From Coniferiporia sulphurascens (taxonomy: Eukaryota > Basidiomycota > Agaricomycetes > Hymenochaetales > Hymenochaetaceae), in the NCBI GenBank assembly GCA_002794785.1, contig NBBA01000001.1:4216001-4280000 (forward strand): a stretch of 64,000 nt of DNA, in the 5' to 3' direction. Position numbers and translations under genes: made by a program. This document shows, in pieces, positions 33,082 through 45,966 of this stretch. Position 1 is the stretch's first letter; each line of letters opens with the position of its first letter. The notes under the pieces are model-generated. The model ran no database searches. It was not told where the DNA came from and was given only the letters and a program-made list of their open reading frames with translations.

Positions 33082-35459
33082 ATGCCCGGGACTATTGCCG
33101 CTCCATCCGGGGAGACTAGAGCTCGTGCCAATGCTGAAGGCAGCGAAGTATACAACTGTTCGTCCTGCAGACGAGCTATCCCTCTTCCTCCGAACCAGAA
33201 AATCCAAAGCATCTGTCAGGTAATCCAAAACCATCTAGAGCAGTGCATGCGTTCCGAAAGGTGAGCGCATCCTTATGTTGTTCACTTTCGTATCGAAAGC
33301 AATACTCTAACGGCCCGTCCGGTCGTTTGTATTCCAGTCCCCACGAGTCTTCGAAAGCAGCCCCTGTTCCCATTGACCTTACCCCTCTCGCTGAATTGTG
33401 CATGCCCCTACAGCCTAGACGCACCTGGTCCGCAGAAGACGAGCGTCGAAAGCGATTGGAGGAAGATCCAGATGCGTACGACGTTGGTCCTCATTCCGTT
33501 ACTTGCGCAGGGTGTCATCGGCCTATTCGACTGAATGCGACGGGAAGGTATTATGCGGCAAACTGGAACAAGCATAAGATGGGCTGCAAGAACACGAATG
33601 CTGTGAGCGGGGCGGGGGCGATCACAGCGGTACGGTCTCAGCGCGCTTGTTGCATACACGTACATTGCTTACGTGCAAGTCTGCATAGGAATCGAGATTC
33701 ACAGGACGAGTTGCGGCCTTTCGTGTCGCAAAACCATCGGAAAGCTCTGAGCCATTCACACACTCACCAGCGCTGGGAGCTACAGACTCGGAGCTGTTGT
33801 CCCCTTCCCAAGTTCTAAACCGAACGGCTCCGGTCCCGGCCTCGACGATAGGTGGTGCGGCGTCTCAGCTTCCGCACGCAGCGCTCAGTCCCCTTTACCC
33901 CAATCAGGCCCAAGACTACCAAACCACAACTGGGGGAAGAAGTTACACTCTGAAAAGTTCACATCAGACATCATCTTCTAGCCGTCCTTTGAGTCTTCCG
34001 GCGGCTCGGCCTGAGCAGTTAGATACCAATCTCATTGGGACCGAGAAGCGTCTTGCATCTAGCTATCCTCCCCGTATGGAAAGGGTGAAGGAAGGAGGTG
34101 ACACTAAAGCGGGATACACAGCGCTTCGCAGTCCTCAGGACGCGCACGAGTCAGCACGCCTGATAGCGGGTCTTTTACCCGCCTCCAGCGACTTTACCCC
34201 TCTCAGCTCATCACGACGGGCATTACCGACATCTGTCTTCATGTCGGATAAAGGCAAGGGCCGACAGATGACGAGCGACACATCATCGTCAACTTATTCA
34301 CGTCGGGTGGCTCCTTACAGCTTGCACGAGACTCATTCGCCACAGGCACAGTACGGCCTGGATAGACAACCTCATTCGTCCCGCCCTCAAACTTTCCCGT
34401 CACACCTACATGGTGTGCGGGAGACTGGAGTTAGTTCCGGTAGAACGGTGCTCAAAGCAAGCCCCACAGAGCCCCAATTATTTTCTAGAAGGAGCCTTTC
34501 GCCATTCCTCAGCAAGGCAACCCCATCCCCTTCTCCGGATTTTCACTCCGAAGGTTCAAGCGTGCATTCAGGTACCGCGGACGATACCGAGCCTAGCTAC
34601 CGCACAGTAGCGCGCGGCTATGACTCCCGTACTTTACCTTCATTAAGCTCGCTTACTTTACAGCGTACTGGCGACGCGAATCTTGCATCATCCTCGTCTC
34701 GAGGGCCGACATTTACCCGTGGCCATAGAGACCTGAGCTCTTACGCCGGCGCTAACATGACTTTACCCCCTCTTGGACACCAGCATAGATCCGGATGGCG
34801 GGGTGACACTCTCGCACGGTCTCAGGAGAGCTCGTCAAGTACATCCGATTCAAACCTTGATGAGACAGAGTCTGTTGTGCTGCCCCCGATTTGGACGGTA
34901 ACGCATACTGGTGCACCCCGCGTCAGCCCTACGGGTACAAAGCGGCGGTCGGAAGAAGACGGGGGTTATGATAGGTACGCGACGACCGAAGACAAACCGT
35001 CCCCGCCGAAAATGTACGCTCATTCAGGAGGGTCATCTGATAGAGGCCTTCTAGGGAAGCATCCCACCCTGCCATCGGATGACACCTCACCCAGGCGCAG
35101 GACTTTACAGTCAGCCGTTTCGCCGCAAAGCTCTACATCATCGGGCCCAGGCTCTACGGTGAAGGAAGAGACGAGCGAAGATACCTCGACTGATGGAGTA
35201 AGTTTGCGAGCACCGTCGCCGCCTTATGAACGTGAGCTTGGAGATTACGTTCCCCTTTTCTCCTTTAATATCCGGGCTTATTTGTTCAAACGCTTTTCCA
35301 TCAGTCCCATCGGAAGTCCACACGGCAGAAGAAAACGCGGGCAGACTGCATCCTGTGTGGAAATGGGAACAGCGAGGTGGCTCGAGCAATCTAACTCAGC
35401 CGGATGCCGGTGAAGACCGTGATAACGACATCGAGATGGGTGCACGGGATGTAAGCTAG
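33082..35459 (+). CDS. Protein with two CxxC-type zinc-finger-like motifs and Ser/Pro-rich body
   Basis: Function unknown. Exon 1 encodes YNCSSCRRAIPLPPNQ ... NHLEQC, and exon 2 encodes VTCAGCHRPIRLNATGRYYA followed by NWNKHKMGC. Both fit C-x2-C ... W/x ... H-x3-4-C, a repeated putative zinc-binding motif. The exon 1/2 junction (donor gtgagcgc, acceptor ttccag) keeps the frame. The remaining 500-odd residues are rich in Ser, Pro and Thr and look disordered. The last intron (donor gtgagctt, acceptor catcag) leads to a short acidic end (DRDNDIEMGARDVS). The middle exon junction near 33630-33710 is not resolved. A DNA-binding or regulatory role is conceivable but unsupported. Confidence 0.6.
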
Positions 35460-36296
35460 AATAAGCACGGTCTCAAGGTGCACTATGCAGTTCATCCACT
35501 TGCGACCGAGTCGGATTGCGGTGGATGCCGTCTTAAAAAAGCCTTTGATGGATACTGGACGCTACTGTTTGTGCAGTTAACTGTCGGTCAGACCACCTCC
35601 CCATTAGGAGACGAAGAGTCAAGTCGGCCTCAATTTGTCACGAGTCTCAATCCTAACCGGAACAGGGTCGGGTTTCCCCTTGTTATCAGTGATAATCCTT
35701 GGTATTGATATATTTATGCTATGGGCAGCTGAAGGGCGGAAAGCCCGTGGAGGCCGTGATAATAGATGATAATTTGTAGAGCAAGATATGATTCTCGAAT
35801 TCTCGAATGGAAGTAAAGAAGACGGACGAGTCAGAAAACACTTTCCAAATGAGGGGATCTTTGTTTTGGGCTTTAATATTGAGGGAGAATATTACAGTTG
35901 CGAAATGGCTCCAGATGTGCCAAGATGGGCAACCCGATCTCGGGCTTCTCCCGCATTCGTTAGACACAGCGGGTGAAGAACGTGAGACCGAGCTCTTCTC
36001 GAAGCTGATGGAGCAGACCCGCTTAACACTCCTAAAATAATTCAAATTCAGTTCAGTGTGCTATTCTCCGAATCTTCGATACAATGTATCATTCCCAGTA
36101 CCTTTTGTATAATTCGGGTGTTAATTATGGTTACGAAGGTGCGCAGGAGTGGTAAGGAAGAGGACTAAGAATGCATATTAAATATTGCTAGATATGTATT
36201 GAACTTTGTTTTGTTATGTAAGCGGTTCTTGCCGAGGTATCGGACACCCCCGAACTCTCGAGGTCAATGCCCTTCGGCCATACTACATTGTAACCA
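35460..36296. other. Intergenic region between the zinc-finger gene and the F-box gene
   Basis: Contains overlapping open frames at 35719-36045 on both strands (the plus frame at 35807-36040 reads MEVKKTDESENTFQMRGSLF). They match nothing I know. This may be a gene remnant or chance. Confidence 0.4.
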
Positions 36297-38301
36297 ATGG
36301 ACCTGCTGCCCACCGAGATCTACCTCAGAATCCTATCAGAGCTTCCCCTTGATTCAACCGGGGCTCGGACACTCGCGCGATGCGGGATGTCGGGGAAGTG
36401 TGCGCTGCGCGCAGCATCCACCGACAAGACGCTGTGGAGACGCCTTTACGAGAACTGCTATAGGCATGCGGACCCAGCGCGGGAGAATGGACGCCGATCT
36501 AGGCTCGACGACGACTGGAGGCAAATGTATTCCGAACGCCGACGGCAAGATATAAGCGCACTTCAGCATCTCCAACTGATCGTGAAGACGGTGTTCTCTC
36601 AGATAAGAGTTGACCATGCAAGGAAAATAGTGGTCCTTGGTCGTGACGTCTGGGACGCTCTGGCCGAAGAGGTGGCGCGGCCTCCTCCCGTCCTCTTTCA
36701 GATTGAGGAAGATGTCGAAAAGATAAAGACGGGGTCGTCGCTCACGAACTTAACAAGGAAGTATTGGGCTTCTGAGCTCCTTAACATCATAGCCAGGAGA
36801 GACGCAATCGAGAGGTGGTCGACCTTGGCCGAGTACGAAAGAAACGGGACCAGCGACCCGTTGCCATTTGAGGAGGCTTTCGCAAGCTTGTCTTCCTTCT
36901 ATGGTATTTTACCGGAGAAGGTGCGCATACCGGTCTTGTAGGAAATTTCAGTCCCAGGCAGGGTATTTATAACTGTTCGGAAGATTATGAGCGACGTAAA
37001 TTCCATCGCCGAACTGTGTAGACAACATCTCGAGAAAGAGGGGATTTCTTACACCCCGGGAACAGAACGCTTTGACACTCCGAGATTATGCATTGCAATA
37101 TGCGCGTTTATGCGCTCTCAAGGACTTGACAGAGCATCCCGTACGTAATAAGCAATTAATGATCAAATCATATAAACTTAACAAGTTTGATGCGTAGCGG
37201 ATCAATTTTATGACTTCCGTAACAGTCTCCCTCACTTTTTTCTCAGAGATAGGCCCCGCTCCCTGCCCATCTCCCTTGTCTTCATCTTCGTGTCCATCGC
37301 AAAACGCCTTGGGCTACAGGCATCCCCGCTGGACGTACCAAACTGCGTGATCGCCATTGTGCGCGGAACCATTGTAGACGTCAGCAACGCTGAAGTACAC
37401 CCTATCCTCCGAACATCTGAAGAATATAATGATTCTATCTTCTCTGTACCGAACCAGGCAAGGCTTACTATATCATTACTCGAGCGTGCGGCGCGCAACA
37501 TTGAGGTCGCTACGATTCACACCGAAGCTGGCCTTGCTCCATACAATTCTTATGAGGTCCTGCAGGCGCGATACATGGCGCAATGTATCACCGTATTTTT
37601 CAGAAACCGAGTCTCCAGTTCTCTTAGAAATTTCTTATTTCTGCGAAAAGACTTCTTACTGTTGGATTTCGAGCTCGTGATCCGGGATAGACTGGCATTA
37701 AACTCTCTGGACAAATCAGAGTTCTTCCGCGAAGTAAGCCTCGAAATAGATAGGTCCGAGAAGGGGGCTGTTACCTCTGCTGTCATGACCCGCGCCGAAT
37801 CGTTTTACTCTGATCGCATGTTCGTTGGTCAACTCGTGACCGCTCCCAATGGGACATTATGCTGTATAGTTGGATGGGAGGTAGGTTTTGACGCTAAATT
37901 GCCAGTGAACAAGCGTCTTTTGACTTTGATTCTGCGTCTTTTTTAGCCAGAAAATACCCATTACTACTCGTTGTTAGGTAGTCGTAAGCACTACCACGAA
38001 GGTAGGTGCCCCAAAGCCGAAAGTGCTTGCCTCAGGCTGCTGACGTATTCCCCTGCTGCCACGGCTTTTCTCAGTACATCGAAACCACCTTTCTCCGGTC
38101 GTCTCGTGCAAACCGGATATCTTTCGCCATTTGCTCGCCAACCCCGTCCTAGGCCAGTTTTTTGAAGATGCCGAGTTCGTCGGGTCGTCGGGTGCGTCCG
38201 GAGAGGGGCGAGGCCGTTTCATTATGAACGACAGACTCAGACAGCTGCATCCGGAGGAGGACGATTATGGTAGCCGGTGGGTGCGAGGAGATGAGATATA
38301 G
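36297..38301 (+). CDS. F-box protein, FBXO21-like, with transglutaminase-like and YccV-like domains
   Basis: Likely substrate adaptor of an SCF ubiquitin ligase. The N-terminal F-box reads MDLLPTEIYLRILSELPLDS. A long central part follows with LDDDWRQMYSERRRQD and VVLGRDVWDALAEEV. After a roughly 100-nt intron, exon 2 reads IMSDVNSIAELCRQHLEKEG and CIAICAFMRSQGLDRAS. The middle part (LPISLVFIFVSIAKRLGLQA, VPNCVIAIV) resembles the SirB1/transglutaminase-like region. The C-terminal YccV-like (HspQ) domain starts FVGQLVTAPNGTLCCIVGWE and continues after an intron with NTHYYSLLGS. The end NDRLRQLHPEEDDYGSRW leads to a TAG at 38299-38301. A degenerate copy of the first third lies near 46 kb. Confidence 0.8.
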
Positions 38302-38435
38302 ACATGTCGGAAAGGTGCGATTCGTTCGGATTCTGTTGTACACGTTGAACTATGTATATTAGCCGTAAGTTATATTGGATTAGCAGTCGTGAATCGACGA
38401 TTAGACGGGACGCTGCAAGGGGGACGGTTTCACCG
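38302..38435. terminator. Convergent 3' region of the F-box and RSC9-like genes
   Basis: Only 134 bases between two convergent stop codons. It must hold both 3' UTR ends, or the transcripts overlap. Confidence 0.35.
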
Positions 38436-40769
38436 CTACTGCGTGCCGGTCATTCCGGCAACGACCATCTCGTGCACCCATCCCATGAGCGCCGGATCTC
38501 GTATACGCACACCCTCCATTAGGAATCTCACGCCAACGAACGCGCGACGGCCCCTTCGTTCCCCTTCCTTCTCCGCTTCTGTCTCACTGCCGCCGCTGGC
38601 CCCCGGTCCGTCGAGTTCTTCTTGCTCTTCAACAACGCCCGGGAACCCAAAATGGTCTGCGTCCACCCGAGGCGCCGCATCTGCTGACGCGAATGACGCA
38701 CGAAAGAGCGTACGCAGGACAAGCAACGCCGTCAATGCTCCTGAAGGTGGATCACGTGCCGGCGCCGGGTACGTGATAACCGTTTTTGGAGGTGGCGGCG
38801 GGGCGCGCTGTGTCGCGTCGGGGATTGGGTATGGCTCTGTCGACGATGCGAGCGTGATCCGCGGGAGCTGTGCAGGATCGTTTGGCTGTGACGCGGACTT
38901 AAGCGGCAGGTGTGTCCACACGTGTGGCACAAGCGCGGTAAACGATGGCGCGCTGTGCTGGCACGTTGCCCATGCACAGGAAAATGCATTGGCCTCAACT
39001 TCACCCTGCGTACGTAGGATATCGAGATGCGATAGCACATGCGCATGTAGTTCCTCAGGACTTTTAAACGATTCTGAAGAGCACGTTGAACGGTTCCACT
39101 GACAGATGTTGTTCTCGACAATCACCAGTTCTTTGCGCTTGGTGATACCGCAAATAATGAATTTCTGTGGTGGACCGGGAAGTACCATCGCCACTGCATT
39201 AGTGTATACGACACTGGCATTTTTAATGACATCCGACGCGACGAGTAGTGGATGGCGGTCCTGAAAGCGTGTGAAGTGATCCTTATACGTGTTCCAGAAC
39301 TCCACCTGCGTGAGTTCTTCGTCAGGGTTGGCTACAAGTTCAGTACGCAGCCTAAAGATAAAGGGTTTCTGTTGAAGTAAAATTCCTCGTGTATATACTG
39401 AGCACCTACCACTCGAAACATCGTTCGGGCTCATGGAGCACTCCGATTCTCTCCAATTCTTCGTTCGTGAGATCATGATCAATAGATTTCACCTTCACCG
39501 CAGGCACAGTATGACTTGAGGCGGTGATATCAATAGTCGTTGTCTCCTCAACTTGCTGTGATATGATGTATCCAACGAGTAGTTTCACGACATTGGGCAT
39601 ATCAGGATGCAACAAGAACGCCTTCGTCATCGGCGGATGCGAGAGGTGTGCATAGAGAAAGTTTATACAAGCATCAACAAGCGCAGAATCCTGAAATAAC
39701 GGGAGGAAACGAATGCACGCAGTGAGAGCCGGTGAAGAAGCAGTGTTATGCATGATATTTTGTGGTAAGTTGAAAAGTGTCGTAAGCGCAGTGAGGGTAC
39801 CGATGATGATAGCCCTGTTACTGGAGTCATTGGCGAGTGTCTCCAACGCTGACACAAGGTTTGCAGTGTTACTGTCGCTTTTCGGTGGGGGCAGCACGTA
39901 CGTCCCCGCAAGTGATTGTAGCAGCTCAAGTGCATATAGTACGAACTGAGTGCTTTCGTCCGTGTCCAAGTCAAGCTCAGTCAACGCCCGAACAAGGAGT
40001 GGACGCGTTTTCGGGTGTGCACTGAGCTCCGCAGCGTTCTGAGCACTCACTGCAGCATTGCGAAGGACGAAGAGCGCCTCAAGAGCATGTCGCCGCTGGC
40101 GTTCGTCGATCGCCGAAGGCGCAAAAAGAGACGCGGAGAGAGCGAAACTGTCTTTCTCTTTCCCTTTCCCATCTGATTGTGTGGAATGCGTATGTCCGCA
40201 CTCGCTAAGGAACCATTCCGGCCACTCGAGGAGCGCGTCGGCAAGCCCTGGGATAGACGAAAGCGTAAACTGCTCGTTGTAGCTAAGACGGCACAGCCTC
40301 TCAAGTGCCCAGCTAACCTCCGAGTCCAAACCAGAGCGTAAAGAGAGAAGCATGCGGTTGCTCGGAGACGATTCTGTGTACCATCCTGTGTACGAGTCTA
40401 AGTTAAAGGACAAGCAAAGAGCACGAGTAGCTTACGTTCGTAATCGTCCATCACTGTCTGTGGCAATCGCTGTGCATACATACCCGAATACCCCGTCCCA
40501 TGTTGTGCAATATAGTTACCAGCATAACCTTGGTACTGGGTGTTCTGGTGGGCAGAAGGTTGTACACCAGTGGAGGTCGACGCGTTAATGCCGGCACCAG
40601 AAGCGGGTAGAGGGCTAGGGGTGGCTTTGTAGGACATTTGAACGCCTCCTCTAATGTACCCGCTCATCGTCGGCGCTGTTCTGAGTATCGAAAGGGCGGG
40701 GTTGGGCGATAGACGGAGGCCAGGACCATTCGCGTCGTCGGGAATTTCCTTACACGCGTCCGCTAACAT
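38436..40769 (-). CDS. rsc9: RSC9-like chromatin-remodelling complex subunit
   Basis: Nuclear subunit of the RSC/SWI-SNF remodeller, related to ARID2/BAF200. The first exon from 40769 reads MLADACKEIPDDANGPGLRL. An intron within DDYE joins it to SYTGWYTESSPSNRMLLSLR, opening an armadillo-like helical region (SWALERLCRLSYNEQFTLSS, RRHALEALFVLRNAA, FVLYALELLQSLAG). The next block, VEFWNTYKDHFTRF and SDVIKNASVVYTNAVAMVLP, is the RFX-like DNA-binding region of Rsc9. Two C2H2 fingers follow: CQWNRSTC with HAHVLSH, and CAWATC with HVWTH. The tail ends FLMEGVRIRDPALMGWVHEM. No ARID domain is visible, as expected for the fungal forms. Confidence 0.83.
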
Positions 40770-43700
40770 TCTTATTACATAATATTACCCGAGAGCGCGA
40801 CGAGGATTCATCGGACACGGTTGTGATACTAGCACCCCTCCTGTGGCTTGTGTGTTCGACCAGCCCCGGTCATGAAGCAAGGACATCATTCTTGTGCAAA
40901 AATGGCTGTTAGAATTGGAAGTCCGGAAGAAGGCTGTTTTTAGGACAGCTGGGCTTACCAGAGCGGCAGTACTATGTACGTTCATCCATCAGCCGAGTCA
41001 GCTCGGTTTAAGACCCTTATTAGTGAGACGTTGCTTTTTTTCTCATCTTCCTGCTCCTGCTAATGAGTATACAGTTTTTTTTTGAGCCTTAATTGGTATA
41101 TTAAACATCCATCACTTCACAGTTCCCAGGCATCATAGGTGCGGTGTTCTAGGCTGCCTACCCAATGCTCTCGCCAATACCGCGATTTTTGAATGCAGTT
41201 GACAATTAGTACACCCGGAGGTCAAATTTTGCCGCTGAAACCCGCTCAATGGGTGGCTGCTGAACAGATCCTACTGTGGTGAACACGCGTCGACTTCTAG
41301 TGGTAAAATAAAAGCTGCCGGACTTTAAAAAACGCGCACAGGTCAGTTCGCGAGGCACAACTATCCGGGAAACGGAGATATTCACCCTTTGAGGAGATTA
41401 AACTTCCCACTGCAAAGTGTGCTTTATCAGGTATCGGCGATATCGCCGAGTCTCGTGCTGCCTCACGGGCACCCCGAAGTAGGGTCACCCTTGCTGAATT
41501 CTTAGATAGGCAGAACCTTGGGTGCGCACCCCTACAGACGCGGCTGGCCTGGTGTACAGGTGTCCCCCTTTCCTCCCTCCCCCGGTCCGCACATTTTCAA
41601 CCCAACGGAACTTTGAACTGCCAAAGCAGGTTACCCTGCCTTTCGGACTTCCCTACGATCAAGCACGAGCGCTATATGATCCATTCTTTTAAGCATGAAA
41701 TGTATACCATGTCTAATTCCCAGGAGGAGCCTTCCCTGCACCGTCGGTCTTACCTATACTGTGCTTTTATCTGGTTACATCAGTGGGACAACAGGCTTCA
41801 CCAAGACAAATGCAGCCGCGGAAGAGCCGCACGCGCAGTACACATGGTCAGCTCCTTGACCTCTTCTGAACCCCAGGAGTCGGCCGTATAGGCGCCCGGG
41901 CCTGCACGTTCCCTTCTTTCCCACCAAGCATTCCCTTGGGTCTCTTCCACCACACATGCATGCTGTTGCCCTGTGAAATTGTCGTTTTCCGTGTCATTTT
42001 CCGCGGCAGAACCTGCTGCCAGCGAGTAAAGCGTCGCCAGCCGATGATAAAACCTCTTTCCCTCGGAGTGAATCAAATGTTAACCGACCGCCTAAAAAAG
42101 CACGCGTCTTGAAACCCTTTCATCCCTAGGAACCTCGGCGCGCGGCCTTACAACCAACGCACACGCTTCCAAGACTCATGGTCCGATTCCACGCTGAAGG
42201 AAGTGTGGGGTACATAAGAATGCAGGAAGCCAGCGAACACTAAGGTTAGTTGCTTTGTTGCTTTAGGAAACCTAACCGATTCCAACAAAATAGTCATCAA
42301 GACTAATCCCGGGCGGCCGTTCTTGACCCGCAGTTTTAAACTCAAACTTGGGCGTAGGGTAAGGCATGGGCGTGAACAAGTGAAAAAAAAGCTGGGTAAA
42401 AATGGCTGCGTAAAGATCTGAAATTCAGATCGCCGGTATTCAGGATTATCCCGCAGGCGTAAGCGAAAATTCATAAAATTGCTAGTGGGGCAATGCAGCT
42501 CAGGCTTCCATACTTTTTTCTATTCCCCTCCCTCTTCCCCCGCCATCCCTTTTGGTTTTCCTATCACATCGCATAATGATGCCTGTTGGAAACGTACTCC
42601 CGGTGAGGGATTGCCGCTCTCGCTCAAATACGAATTGGAAGAAAAGGAAGTCGGGTGCAGATACAAGCAAGTTAAGAGATCCGGGCGGCGCTCCGGAAGG
42701 TTTGTGATCTGTCTTTCCTTCTCGAATACCTTCCCTCCTTATTTTCCCTTTGACTTCAATTTTTTGGGGAGGGACTCGGACCCTGTGGGTCCACCCTTTC
42801 ATGCTGGCAAGCGCTGCAAGCCCCCCGCGAACTGCGTAGAATCTGACGCGAAAGCACGCAAAAATAATAGCTTCAAGCCACTGTTATGGATAAAGTTCAT
42901 TTCCGGATTGTACGAATAAGTAAGTACGTTGACCATAGCCGTAGTACGAGTTCATCCCGTCTATCCGATATGACTTGCCATTCCAATGGACCGGCTCTCC
43001 GCGTAGACGCTCCTTCCGTTTCCGAAAAAACAGTTGTACGCACCACAGGAAGGTCATCCTACTTTTCCTCACCCCGGCCCTTTTCTCAATATTAAGGGGT
43101 GCAATTGAGTAGACAACGCATGCAAAAAACTGTACTGCTTGCGTGATCACAAAGATCGGCGATTCTACTTTTGGAGTTTTTGGTAGCACAAAACTCCTCC
43201 CGCGAACCAGAGGCCAGATTTCATTTTACTGCAGGCAACATTCGATCTCAGGGTACGTACGATATAAAATGCGCTTGTAGATTGGACGAAAACCTAGGTC
43301 GAGATCGACAGGACAATATTTATGCACAAACGAATAAAGTGGGCGCCTATGAGGAAGAATGGAAGCCCGGGGTGTGCCGGTCCCCAGATGCCCTATCATG
43401 CTGGATAAGATCGACGCAAGACGCACAGCGCGGGAACGCTCGCTGCTCTACCATCGGGTACGGATGAACAACAACTTCGGCACGTATAGGATACCTAATG
43501 TTCTCTATGAATAAGACACCTGTGAGATCTGAAGTCCCCTAATAGTACAATGAAATTTGGACAGTGTACGCACATAAAAGCTAAATTTGGCACCTTTTAC
43601 TATCAGTGGGTCCGATACAAAGGAAGCAATCTTCGCATGAGAAAGGAAGCACATGGTATACTTGATGTTCCCGAGGGTCCCATAAAGGCAAGCTCTTCCA

Positions 43701-45966
43701 TAAAAGCTTGCTCAATCCCAACCAAATGCGTGTTCATAATTCTGGCGAGGCGAAAGTGTATTTCCGTGCCGAGACGCTTTTGTGCAATTATATTGTACCT
43801 GGGCACGGCGATACTCGATTTGGAAAGAAAAAATTATTCCCACGCAGCGCGTAGTATTTGTCGCGTCGAAGTTGTTTGCTACTTTATCCACGGCGGATCA
43901 TCTTGAATGAATCAACTAAAAAAAATTAATACGTGTAGGTATTACGTTTCGGAAGGATCTCTTCAAAACGTAATCGAAGGCGTAAATGTGGAAGATCGAT
44001 GGCCCGAGCAGTAATTAATTTTGTCTCACACTTGAGCTACTATTCTGAGGTCCAGAGTCGGAGGGAAGGATTCGGAAAATGGGCCACCGCGACATTACGG
44101 ACGTAGTTCACCAAGGGACATTGTACTGCATATATACGAGATCCGGCTTAATGAACGCGTAATACGGGTCAGGTTCTACTCAGAACGACCGGCATTCAGT
44201 ACGCAGGTCCCGCCGGTACCCAAATAATAAGAATCATAAATATAATGGTCGTTGGTACCTGAAGCCTTCGCTCCCTGCATTTTATGTCACAATGTTCCTC
44301 AAAAAAAAACTCGGCCCCATGGAGCAGTACATACTTACAAAGATATTCAATAATAACTTAGTTCAATTTCGGCTTAATTTAGACGCACGATCAAGTACGA
44401 AACTTACAGATTTGAGAGTTCGACGACTTGTACTTTGAATCGTTTCATAATTGAATGAGATAGAAGCGGGTAGAGAAGGGTATAAGAGAAGAGCGAACAG
44501 GCAGTTGCATGGTTACTACTTAAGTTGTCATCATGTACATGTATATACGCACATGATATCCGGCCTTAATTAAGTGGAGTGTGTTGAAATGTAAGACGTC
44601 GGGTGCAAGCGGAACAACTCCCATAAACCCGATACTCGGTATAACGTCGCAGATGCACAGTGATACGAAACGTGTACGACGAAATTTTCAAGAACTTTGG
44701 CACTCCAGGAAAAGAGGGGCCATATCAATCAAGAAGCCCCTTCTATGGCCTCGGAGACGGCCATTGTCGTGATGGTTGATACGCAGTAACGGCGGGTCCT
44801 CTACGCATAGCGGGTACACGCCGAATGGTTCGGATGTCATTAGACTCCAGCCTAGCATCCCCGGCCTCTTTCCTGGACGCACCCAAGCCGATAAATTCGG
44901 CATGTTCAAAAGACTGGTCCAGAACTTGGAGAAGCGAGTCAAAGGCCGAATACACCCCGTTTGCACAGCGTGACCAGAATGAGATAGTTTTCATGAATTT
45001 AAAAGATTAGAGCAGTGAAAAACGGTGTCATCGGTTATATCAGAATTTATAGCACAAGAAGGGACTACACCTCCATATTGGCATCTGCAAGTACTTTTTA
45101 ACGAGTAGATAGCAGGATCCTGACTGGGGACTGAAAAGACACGGGGTGTTTGTTTGAGAGTGCCTTAGTTAGCCATAGTAGCAGCAAACATCATTCGCTT
45201 TACCACGCAGCACAACCATACCGTCGCAAGTGACGACGAATCATCCGATAGGCAAATACGTTAGGTGCCACCACACGGGGGAAATATTTGGAGCAGTAGC
45301 TTTCCGTTCGACACCGTGTATTCCTTTTCTTGCATTGCGGTAAAATTCGGTATCTGGCAAGTTCAAGGACCGGCAACAACGTGCTATCCCGCAGAGACCA
45401 GAAAATCCGTTCGACATGCGCATCGGGATGATCGGGGGAGAGCACTCCAATTTGCTAAATGTTCCGCCTGTAGTTTCCAGCAAGAGCCACGATGATAAGT
45501 ACACACGTCCGAATGTGGCACTGCAGTGTGAGTATCATACGACATAAGCAAGGGCGCCGGAACAGTAAACGCTGACTGGTACGGAGCGGGGAATATGGTA
45601 TCGCTGAACCCTTCAGCTGTTTCGAATTCCGGCTTCGTTTCAAATTTACTGACGTCCAACCCGTGCCCTGAACCGGCCACAGCCCTGTGCTCTGCATAGA
45701 GTGTTTTGCGATGGATACAAAGACGAAGAAAGGAGAATTGGGGCAGAAAGCGGCGTCGATAAGGAGCAGTGGATGAAAGAGGTCGGTACGATGGTCGTAG
45801 AGCCGATGGTCCGCTAGGTAAACGACCTGTTAGCTTATGTCAATGTAGACACTTGGTGATAGGTCGCGAGGTCCGTGATAATGCATGAATGTGCACATCA
45901 CAACTAAAAAGCATCGAAGCCTTCAGTTCCTGGAATATAGGGGGTCCCCTTTCTTCTGGGATATGT
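40770..45966. other. Gene-poor region, left part
   Basis: More than 5 kb without a gene I can support. Open frames are short, on both strands, and lack conserved motifs. There are AT-rich patches (43900-44600) and mid-GC stretches (41500-43000). Several overlapping minus-strand frames at 45200-45700 look faintly coding but are unrecognised. No terminal repeats, transposase or reverse-transcriptase motifs were found. Confidence 0.5.
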
